A stretch of 64,000 bases of DNA from Gymnorhina tibicen (lineage: Eukaryota > Chordata > Aves > Passeriformes > Artamidae): assembly GCA_013399875.1 (NCBI GenBank), contig VXAZ01005706.1, positions 52,065 to 116,064 of the forward strand, written 5' to 3'. Positions 42,201-64,000 of the stretch are shown here, piece by piece (the first letter of the stretch is position 1; each line of letters begins with the position of its first letter). The notes beneath the pieces are model-generated. The model made no database searches, was not told where the DNA came from, and saw nothing but the letters and a program-made list of their open reading frames with translations. Made by a program: the position numbers and the translations under genes.

Positions 42201-44295
42201 CTCTCACCCAATCCATCAGTAACAGGGCTGCACTTACCAGTCACTCATGAGCACTTGCTGCAAGGCCTCGTCCTGTGCCCAAGGACAGGCCCTGCCGGCG
42301 ATGTTCCTGTCCGCCCCGATGCGGGGGAACAGCGGCAGCCAGGGCAGCGAGGGGTGCAGCCAGTACACGAGGCTCTGCTGGAAGGCACAGCGCAGCTCCG
42401 TGCACAGCCGGGGCTCCTGCGGATCCAGCAGTGTTTGAGGAGGACGGCAAAGCTGCCAGAAACAAAGCTGCAGCTCCGGCCACCCGCCCGGCTCTCACCT
42501 GCACGCTCTGGGGCAAGGTGGTTTCCGTAGCTCTGCAGTGCTGAGCGAATCCCTGCGCTTCCTCCTGCGCTTTCAGATGTTCTGCCCAGGTGAAGGGCTG
42601 GGAGGACATGAAGAGAATCCGTGTTTTAATACTCCAGTCTGCAGGGAATTCCTGTCTTGGTGAGGAGGGAACTTTGGGTACACCAAGAGGTGAATGAAGG
42701 TCCTGGCCAAACAGAAATAGCTTCAGTTAACTCGCAGAAAATTAAACCTGTTCACAGGCTGAACCAAAGGCACAGTTCATTATTTTGATTATTTTACTCA
42801 GTACCAGATTCTAATAGAAATATTCCATTCCATTGCTTATAAAACCACATGACAGGGTTTTCACTCACGAGGCCTTCCAACAATATAAACTAGGAACAAA
42901 TAAAAGGATAAACAATTAAAACAAAAAAGCCCTAAGCCTGATGTTTATGAAGATAAGAATTTCCATGCCAAAATGGTTATTTCATTTCACCCTCTCCTGG
43001 TGACTGTAAGGTAATATGCTGAAAAAAGCCCTGGACACCTCCAGGACAGTTTGTTCTCTTTTTTCTATCCTTATTTAGTTTGAACTTCAGTTTCTGTACC
43101 TAGAACAACATTAGACAATGTCTATTGAAACTCTGTTTCAATTTCAAGGGCTGGTTTTCAGGAATTCTCTCTTTCTTATGTGCCTGATGAAGTGCTCCAT
43201 TTCTGTAGCTTAAAAACAGACTGCAGGAGGTCTATCAGGTGAAGAACATCCTCATCTCAACTACATATAAAACTAAGAAACAGTAAAATTACAGTCAGCA
43301 TGTTAATAAAACTTAAATACAACAACCTCTGTCCGCAGAACTACAACAGCAGTGAGGTCAGGCAGAAGGCTGGGTTTAAAAGGCTGTCACCAGCACAGGA
43401 AACATCAATGTAAGAAATTTCCTCGAATACTGACATTTTAGTAGATTCTTTTATATGGAGATGGCCCACCAAATACCAAGTTAAACAGTTTCAGCTTTCT
43501 CTGTGCCCTGAGAACAGCTGAAATCTTTTCAGCAGTGTGCGCTGTTTCATACCTTGCTCAGGGTGAGTATGTCGGAACTTTCAGCAGGCTCCGCTCTCGT
43601 GGGAGGCTTCTCTTCACAGGCCAGCTCTAAAAACTGAATAAAAGAGCAGCATAAGGCACAGCAAAAAGGAAGCACAGGGCTGGTCATTTTAAAAACTGCC
43701 CTTGCAGTGACATTTCACGAGTGATCCTCAGCAGCCCGGGCTGCAAACAAAGGCCGCTCTCGTGGGGCGAGCACAAGATCCGCACCCAGCGCCGAGCGAC
43801 AGCTCGGGCTCAGCAGGGCCCGGGAGGAGGCGGGGGCGAGCCCCGGGCCGGCTTCCAAAGGGGCTTCGGGAGATGGCTGAGGGCTGAGAGCTGAAGGTGA
43901 CGGCCATGTCTGAGGGCTGAAGGCGATGGCTGAGGGCTTAGGGCGATGACTGAGGGCTGAGAGCTCAGGGCAACGGCTGAGGGTTGAGAGCTGAGGACCC
44001 CGCTGCCGGGGCTCGGTCCCACCTGCCAGAAGGGCGCTGCCGATGGATCCCCGCCCGCAGGGGCCGCTGCCGGAGGCTGAGGGGCGGCCGCCGCCCGCTT
44101 CGGAGCGTTGTCCAGGCTGGAGAAGGGGTTGCGGCGGCGGGCGGCCGCAGAGGGGCCCCGCGGGGCCGGGGCAGCGGCGGCTTCGGCGGTGGCGGCGGGG
44201 TCGCTCCTCCGGCCAGGGCGTTTGCGCTTCAGCCGCAGCAGCGCCGGCGGCTTCTTGAAGCCGGGCGAGTGCCCGGGCTCGGCGGGGGCGGCCAT
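39298..44295 (-). CDS. DONSON: DONSON, replisome assembly factor (downstream neighbour of SON)
   Basis: DONSON is nuclear and helps load GINS onto MCM to form the CMG helicase; it also stabilises forks. Coding exons in transcript order: 44295-44023, 43633-43553, 42702-42499, 42416-42238, 41827-41649, 41571-41448, 41329-41225, 40853-40655, 39830-39630, 39435-39298 (stop TAG). All phases agree and total 1,683 nt, giving 560 residues (human 566). Start [17 protein letters not shown] matches the human N-terminus pattern. Later landmarks: [129 protein letters not shown]. Exon 7's donor is of U12 type. An in-frame ATG at 44340 would add 15 residues and is disfavoured. Identity is very sure. Confidence 0.97.
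40090..40320 (+). mobile_element. CR1 LINE 3' end in DONSON intron 8
   Basis: GAGGGTGGGCAGGCCCTGGC ... AAGGTCCCTCCCAATCCGAA. Confidence 0.9.
40854..41224 (-). other. DONSON: DONSON intron 7, U12-type GT-AG intron
   Basis: The minus-strand donor is GTATCCTTCC, matching the minor-spliceosome consensus RTATCCTTT at the first eight positions. The branch-site-like TTCCCTTGAC lies at 40875-40866, about 12 bases before the CAG acceptor. This fits U12 spacing, and no long polypyrimidine tract is needed. The splice rebuilds [12 protein letters not shown], as in human. Confidence 0.8.
41885..42178 (+). mobile_element. CR1 LINE 3' end in DONSON intron 4
   Basis: GGCAAGGCTGGATGGGATAT ... AAGGCCCCTTCTGACCCAAA then CATGATCCC. 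Confidence 0.9.
42703..43552 (-). other. DONSON: DONSON intron 2
   Basis: AT-rich intron with standard ends (donor GTATGAAACA, acceptor TTTGGCCAG). No repeat family recognised. Confidence 0.75.
43872..43996. repeat. Short minisatellite in DONSON intron 1
   Basis: About five imperfect ~25-bp copies of GATGGCTGAGGGCTGAGAGC on the plus strand, starting 27 bases from the exon 1 donor. Confidence 0.75.
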
Positions 44296-44650
44296 GGCCG
44301 AGCGGGGCCAGGAGGAGCCGCGGTCTCGCCTTGGCGCCAAAAGGCGCCCGCTCCGCCCCGGGGCGGTGCTGAGGGAGCGGCGCCGCCATCGCTGCCGCCC
44401 TCAGGGGCTCTGAGGGGGCGCGGCTCCCGCCAGCCCCGCTCCGCCCGCACGGGCAACAAAACCACGGAGCACAAAGCCCTCAGGGGCTGCCAATTGTGTC
44501 CGAGCGCTTCCAAATGCACACGGACAGCGGCCCCAAGGGCTGGGCTCGGCTGCGGCAGCATCGCCACGCGGCCCCCCGGGGCCTAAATCCCCTGTGCAGC
44601 TACCGGCGCCGGCGGTGTGCGATGGCACACGGAACACACGGGCTTCAGCC
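44296..44650 (-). promoter_or_regulatory. DONSON: DONSON CpG-island promoter with E2F-like site
   Basis: CpG-rich sequence immediately upstream of the DONSON start. The plus strand shows TTGGCGCCAAAAGGCGCC at 44331-44348. On the minus strand 44341-44334 reads TTTGGCGC, a consensus E2F element, about 40 bases before the ATG. E2F control would suit a replication factor (inference). The transcription start is not determinable here. Confidence 0.6.
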
Positions 44651-45853
44651 TCTGTGGGAGCAAGAAACGAGTGTTTTAGTCTGCTTGGGAGAGAAAACTA
44701 CTGTCGATGGCACTCGTCTGTTGGACCTGGGCTTCAAAAGGCATAAAAAATGCTAGAAAGGTATAATTAGAAATCCATGTGGCTCAAAAGGCATGAAGGG
44801 GTAGTTAGGAGCAACATCTCTACTGACAAAAGATTTAATAAAAGAAAAACGATTCTATTAAAAAATCTTTAACCTGCAGTTTTGTCACAGGTTGTTCTTG
44901 GTTTTTAAACTTGTTAATTTCTTGTTTCCTCTCATCTGTGCTATTTTGGAAGAATTGAAGCAAAACTGAGCAACATCAGGGAAAAAATCACCAGCTGGGT
45001 ACAAGGCTTCAGAATCGGTGTGGAGCTCCGGGCGCGTTCACACGCTTCACACGTGTGTGTGCACACAGCACAAAAGCTCCTCTCCTCTCGAGGCTGCACT
45101 GCAGCACACAAGGAGTAAAATCAGAGTTACTCCTGATTTCATAGGCTTGCCGTGCATCATTTATCCAGAACCTCCTCCAAGCCTGGTGAGTGAGAGGAGA
45201 CAGATCAAGTGTGGTTCTGGATAATCTATTTTCTCTCAAACTTTCCCGCTCCTGACACTGCTTTGAAGTGCTCACGTCCATGGTTTGAACCATCCACAGT
45301 GAAAATGAGCAACACAGCTGGAAGAGAAAAAAGTATTTTTGCTCTCGAACCAGAGCACATAGGAAGGCACATGCTTTGAGGAAAGAAAAATGCAGTTCCT
45401 TCCCCACTGCTGATTTGCAGATGGGCCACAATCATGGATAACGCTGGACGGACAGATCTGGGCTGTGCTGAGGTTAAAAGAGGGGAAGTGAAAGTGCACA
45501 GCACAGGGAGATATCAAAGGTAACAAGGTACACAAAGTGCCTCAAACATCTGACTCACAGTTCCACCAGCTTGGGGACTTTGGTTTACCAGGTTTACTGC
45601 CTTAGTGCGGAAATGAGGGGAAAGAGCTGGGCAAACTCCTGCTGTCAGCACCTCGTCCTTCCCTTCTGGCATCCTTGCCAACCTGGGTAGTTTTGCCTGT
45701 CCTTCAATTGAATAACAATTTAAAATGTGGATTAAGGTCTTTAAGTGTAGCATTTGGTCTCAGTGCACTCAAAAGCAAAAGGTAACTATAAAGGTAACTG
45801 CTGGCAGGGGTTGGAGAAAAAAAAGACTAATAAAAACATCTTTTTTCCCCCTC
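44651..45853. other. Interval between DONSON promoter and CRYZL1 3' end
   Basis: No conserved exon, RNA gene or CR1 end recognised. AT-rich beyond about 44,740. Confidence 0.6.
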
Positions 45854-46161
45854 TTTAATTTCTTAGGGTAAATCAACAGCGACTGAGTTTGCCTGGAGAT
45901 GTTTCTGACATTTGTAACTGGGGCAGGGCAGACAAGATTTTTATGTCAAGGCTGCTTCTTTAGAAGCTGCTGATGGGAACATTCTGCTCAAGGGAATTTA
46001 AAAAAACCTGAAGTTATGGAAGCTTCAGAGACCATTTGTGCTGAGGTACAAAGGATGTTTAAATTCTGTTTACAGAACTGCCTGCAAGTGTATGCTGATT
46101 TACTCCACAAATACATTACATTCCTTTATCTTCCCCAGGCTGAGAAATCAGAAGTTGTGTG
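45854..46161 (-). other. CRYZL1: CRYZL1 3' untranslated region
   Basis: Non-coding tail after the TGA. The first plausible poly(A) signal on the minus strand is ATTAAA at 45859-45854. Its use is inferred. Confidence 0.5.
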
Positions 46162-60411
<14,250 letters not shown>

Positions 60412-60976
60412 GACGCTCCCTCACTTCCGCCTCTTCCCTCCGGCACCGCCCCCCCTCCCCGCAACCAATCACAGCCTCCGGCAGCCAGGAAGCGATGGCG
60501 ATTGGTCTAGCCGGCCGCCACTCATAGTGAAAGCTGAGGCGCGATTGGCTCATGCGGATGTCACTCATTCCATGAGACGAGGAGGGAGGCTACGGCGCCC
60601 GGCGCGACCTCTGGGACATCGCCGGGGAGAGGGAGGAAACGCCACCTGCAATTACCTCATGAATTGACACCGTATGCACAATGAAAGCCCCTCGCGCGGG
60701 CGGCGAGGAGGGAGCGCGGCCGCCCCTCACGGCTCCCCAAGGGCGGACCCCTCAGCCTGGCAGAGCCGTGATTGGTCGGGGAGGCGGGTCCTGCCGCCGC
60801 CCCGGTCTCTGAGTGGTGACATGCCCTGCCCGTCACGCGGGGGGCGGGCGGAGGCCGCGCGTCACCCAGGGCTGCCAGAGCCCTGTTTGGCCGGAGGGGG
60901 CGGGGCTCTGCCGTTTTTCCGGTCTCTGATTGGTGGAGTGCCCTGCCCGTCACGCGGGGGCCGCGGCCGCGCGTCA
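60412..60976. promoter_or_regulatory. Head-to-head CRYZL1/ITSN1 promoter region with CCAAT boxes
   Basis: GC-rich and CpG-rich. CCAAT boxes: CCAAT at 60465-60469, and ATTGG at 60501, 60544, 60771 and 60929. An ETS-type CACTTCCGC lies at 60422-60430 (minus strand GCGGAAGTG) next to the CRYZL1 first-exon donor. GGGGCGGGGC-type GC boxes occur near 60,896-60,906. NF-Y and SP1 use is inferred from the motifs. The gene pair is divergent in human as well. Confidence 0.7.
60761..60976. repeat. Diverged ~115-bp tandem duplication in the CRYZL1/ITSN1 promoter
   Basis: Copy 1 is ~60761-60864 and copy 2 ~60876-60976. Shared in order: CAGAGCC(G/C)TG, a CCAAT-type box, GGCGGG, CCGGTCTCTGA(G/T)TGGTG, TGCCCTGCCCGTCACGCGGG and CCGCGCGTCA. 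The offset is 115-117 bases. Confidence 0.8.
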
Positions 60977-61111
60977 GTACGGCGGCCGCGAGGGGCTCCT
61001 CGCCCCTCCCCTCAGACGGGGCGAGGGCGGCGATGGCGCGTCCGGCGGAGGCGGTTGCGGGCGCCGCTCCGGCCCCTCCGGCCCCTCGGTACCCTGGCCG
61101 CGGCCGGGGCT
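60977..61111 (+). other. ITSN1: Putative ITSN1 first (untranslated) exon
   Basis: CpG-island sequence ends at a good donor (GGGGCT|GTGAGTAGG, GT at 61112). ITSN1 in mammals begins with a non-coding exon, and its start peptide is not encoded anywhere here. The gene is placed from synteny next to CRYZL1. The 5' limit is arbitrary, and a later donor (GAG|GTACGG at about 61,137) is possible. Confidence 0.4.
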
Positions 61112-61228
61112 GTGAGTAGGGCCCGCACAGACATGAGGTACGGCCCGGCGGGACGGGGGCAGCGGGGGGCGCGGGCTGCGAGCGGCGGCGGTTCAGCCCA
61201 GGCCGGCGGGGGGGGAGCGCCGCCCCAG

Positions 61229-61320
61229 NNNNNNNNNNNNNNNNNNNNNNNNNNNNNNNNNNNNNNNNNNNNNNNNNNNNNNNNNNNNNNNNNNNNNNNN
61301 NNNNNNNNNNNNNNNNNNNN
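61229..61320. other. Assembly gap (92 N)
   Basis: Continuous N run in the GC-rich promoter island. Open frames spanning it are meaningless. Confidence 0.99.
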
Positions 61321-61586
61321 GCAGCGCCGCCTCAGCCCCTCACGGTGCCCGGGCGTGTCGCGGTGCCAGGGCCCGGTTTCTCCTCCTCGCCTCCTTCGCT
61401 AGCCGGGGCGGGCGGGGAGTGATGCTGCGCCCCTTGCTGGGGCCGGCTGCCTTCTCCTGCTCCTGTTATCATAACGTGTGGCGGTACCCCCGAGGGGTTT
61501 CTTCAGCACCTTAAATCACCTTGGTCCCGCTGCCTCCGGCCGCTGCTCCCTGCACCCGCTGCGCCCTGAGCGAGGGGAAGGAGGAG

Positions 61587-61680
61587 AGCCATCCATTGGG
61601 AATGCCATCCCTGAGGAGTGCCCTCGGTTGGGAATGCCATTCCCTACGAACGCCATCCCTTGGGAGTGCCGTCCCTTACG
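61587..61680. repeat. Degenerate minisatellite after the ITSN1 CpG island
   Basis: Successive variants of TTGGGAATGCCATCCCT and GAGGAGTGCC at roughly 17-bp half-units. Confidence 0.6.
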
Positions 61681-62334
61681 GCTTGGAGAAGGGCACCAGT
61701 GGAACGAGGGAATGTTGTCGGGGCGTCGGGAACAGGAAGCCTGTCCATGGATGGGGTTGTGTCCCTGTGTGTGCCTCTGCCTCGGATGAGCAGACCAGTC
61801 TGTGCATGATATTCCCTGTGGATATCTTTTGTTCTGGTTCAGGTGCCGCTTTATTTGGGGTGAAGTATGGGGTTTGCTTGTAGGAAACAAGATTTTCTGT
61901 GAATTCTGTCTTTCTCTGCCACATGAAGGGAAAACACTTCTGTGGCTCATCAGGGAGTATTGTTTAGTGAATAATTCCTATTAATAAACCAGCTAGCATT
62001 CCAGGTGGGATGGTGTGGTCCTTCTTAAAACAAGAACACTCTGTCCTCCTCTACCTCTTCCCACTGCCCAGTTCCAAAGTGCTTTTTGTTTAGAGCTTGT
62101 ATGGCAATAGATATTTAAGGCAATAGCTGTGGATATTAACTAAATAGATATTGGAGTCAAGCTCCAAATGGATGCATTTTCTTAAATCGAAAAACCAAAC
62201 TGTATTTTGGGTGTTGATGACTCTGGAGAGTGTTACTCCAAACGGTCTTTCCTGCTTTCTTTTACCTTTTGTTGTAGTCACCTGTAACTTCCCTTGCTGA
62301 AAACGACCTGGTGATGTTCTCACACAGGAAACTT

Positions 62335-62605
62335 CCTTAGGACCTGAGGAGTGGCTGGAGCTGGGCCAGGGCAGGCTCAGGCTGCAGATCAGGGAAAGGT
62401 TCTTCCCCCAGAGGGTGCTGGGCACTGCCCAGGCTCCCCAGGGAATGGGCACGGCCCCGAGGCTGCCAGAGCTCCAGGAGCCTTTGGGCACCGCTGCCAG
62501 GGATGCCCAGGCTGGGGTTGTTGGGGGTCTGGGCAGGGCAGGGGTGGGACTGGATGATCTTTGTGGATCCCTTCCCACTCAGGATATTCCATGATCCTGT
62601 GATAG
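62335..62605 (+). mobile_element. CR1 LINE 3' end, second subfamily
   Basis: GAAAGGTTCTTCCCCCAGAG ... GGATCCCTTCCCACTCAGGA then TTCCATGATCC. Confidence 0.9.
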
Positions 62606-63479
62606 TTTATACCAGTGAATTGATACCAAATTCTCCTTTCTCTTTTGAAATTCCCCCACTGCACGCCCAGAGCTCTGCCTGAGGGTCTGAAGTGTGGGAG
62701 GAGGAGTCTTGCATGTCTCTGCATCCCCATTCCCAGCTGCAGGAGGGGGGTGCCTGCCTGTGGATGCTGAGCACGTGTCCTGACTGCATCCCAAGTACAG
62801 GTAGAGAAAACAGCTGCATTTTCTGTTCCCTCGGAGCTCAGGCTGTGCAGCCATTGCTGTAAATCCCAGCAGGCTGAGCCAGTCCAGCCTGCATGATAAG
62901 CCCTGGTGTGCGCTCCCTGATTTTGGCAGCCTGACAGGGGTCATGTTTCGTGCAGACGAACAGTTTCCGAACAGTTTCTCCAGTGTCTGAGGCTCAGACT
63001 TCCCTGGAGCTGAGTGGGCTGCTCCCTGCACTTGCTGCTTCACAAACCACACTCCATTCTTTCAGCTCCTGTGTTCCCTCTGTGATATCCCACTGTCTTT
63101 CATTCCACATAAGATCTTTTGCAGAGTAGCTGTGTTTGCTTGATAATTTTCCTTTATGTCGTGGTTCTGAGATGAAATAAGAATTGGGGTCTCAAAGCCA
63201 TGACCTGCAGTGCCTGTTCTGTCTCTTGCTGCCGTTTGGTGCCCTTTCCTTAATGCCTCTAATCATGCAATTAGGGTAGGTTTGGATTCCGGAAAGAATG
63301 TGAATCTAGCAATGAAATAATTCTAAATTATGACGTTGAATAGCCTTTTCTGGTCTTTGTACTGTAATCAGGGATTGTAATTTTAGCTTTTAGTAGGATA
63401 ACACCAGGGAAAAGAGGAATAGAAGAATAAAGAAAAAAAGGAAAATACAAGCAACAGGTTGAGCAATGGGGAGATCAGT

Positions 63480-63710
63480 GGGGTAGAAGTAAGAAATCCT
63501 TCCCTGGGAGGATGGGCAGGCCCTGGCACAGGGTGCCCAGAGAAGCTGTGGCTGCCCCTGGATCCCTGGCAGTGCCCAAGGCCAGGCTGGACACTGGGGC
63601 TTGGAGCAGCCTGGGACAGGGGAAGGTGTCCCTGCCCATGGCAGGGGTGGGATGGGATGGGCTTTGAGGTCCCTTCCAACCCAAACCATTCTGGGATTCT
63701 GGGATCAGGA
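63480..63710 (+). mobile_element. CR1 LINE 3' end
   Basis: GAGGATGGGCAGGCCCTGGC ... AGGTCCCTTCCAACCCAAAC then TTCTGGGATTCTGGGATC. Confidence 0.9.
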
Positions 63711-64000
63711 GTTACCAACCACAAACGTTTCCCTGTGCTGTGTGCAGTAGCAGAGTGGAATGAACCGTCAGCAGATTGGTTTGAGGGGCACATTTCCACT
63801 GGGAGTGGCTCAGAGTTGACCTGCTTGGAACCAAAGAGATGTGAGGGGTTTTGGTTTCTTTATACGATGAATTAACCCAAGGGCTGCCTCAGCTACTGTT
63901 GTGTGCTGGGAGCTTTGAGTGCTCGTTGCTGTTGTGTTGGACACAGCTGCTGAACTTGGGATGCCCCCTCCACAGCAACTTGGTTTTGTTTTTACTTGCC

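Larger units (their letters stand above)
61112..64000 (+). other. ITSN1: Putative start of ITSN1 intron 1
   Basis: No coding exon seen. It contains the N gap, a short degenerate minisatellite at ~61,587-61,680 and two sense-oriented CR1 ends (62,335-62,605; 63,480-63,710). Assignment rests on gene order only. Confidence 0.5.

Noticed and set aside
44296..44340. In-frame upstream ATG for DONSON at 44340
   Set aside because: Using it adds 15 residues not matching the family; the ATG at 44295 gives the conserved start and overall length, and the upstream ATG overlaps the E2F-like site.
60674..61402. 242-codon plus-strand frame in the ITSN1 promoter region
   Set aside because: It crosses the 92-base N gap, and GC-rich island sequence gives long spurious frames.

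Overview
This is a vertebrate, almost certainly avian, nuclear genome window. It contains about two dozen 5'-truncated CR1 LINE fragments, the dominant bird retrotransposon. The gene order SON(+) - DONSON(-) - CRYZL1(-) - ITSN1(+) is the block that follows GART on human 21q22 and is conserved in birds. The species cannot be read from the sequence.

Layout. 1-35,840 carries SON from within intron 1 to the poly(A) site. I count eleven coding exons here; the first exon, with the start codon, lies left of the window. Exon 3 alone is 9,138 bp. 35,841-39,095 is the SON/DONSON tail-to-tail interval, with CR1 pieces. 39,298-44,295 is DONSON, ten coding exons on the minus strand and a complete 560-residue reading frame. 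44,296-45,850 is the DONSON CpG promoter plus the interval to the end of CRYZL1. 46,162-60,411 is CRYZL1 on the minus strand: twelve coding exons from the conserved start and a 349-residue product, with a further upstream exon at the promoter. 60,412-61,111 is a GC-rich, CCAAT-rich head-to-head promoter between CRYZL1 and ITSN1. 61,112-64,000 looks like the start of ITSN1 intron 1, with a 92-base run of N and no ITSN1 coding exon.

Biology. SON is a nuclear-speckle splicing co-factor with a G-patch and a double-stranded-RNA-binding fold. DONSON is a replisome-assembly factor. CRYZL1 is a zeta-crystallin-like MDR protein reported in the FERRY Rab5-effector complex. ITSN1 is an endocytic scaffold. 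They are neighbours, not an operon.

Most notable observations: (1) SON exon 3 from about 8.9 to 14.3 kb reads as one diverged ~90-bp (30-codon) module array that changes from basic to neutral to acidic and back to basic, with recent 81-bp and 90-bp tandem copies inside it; (2) a probable alternative SON terminal exon at 30,429, and a read-through end after exon 6, both giving products without G-patch and dsRNA-binding domain; (3) two minor-spliceosome (U12) introns, AT-AC in CRYZL1 and GT-AG in DONSON; (4) two places where a single N sits between duplicated sequence, most simply read as assembly errors; (5) a duplicated CCAAT/GC-box unit in the CRYZL1-ITSN1 promoter. I found no undescribed multi-gene system. 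All assignments come from reading the sequence and remembered family features; no search was run.
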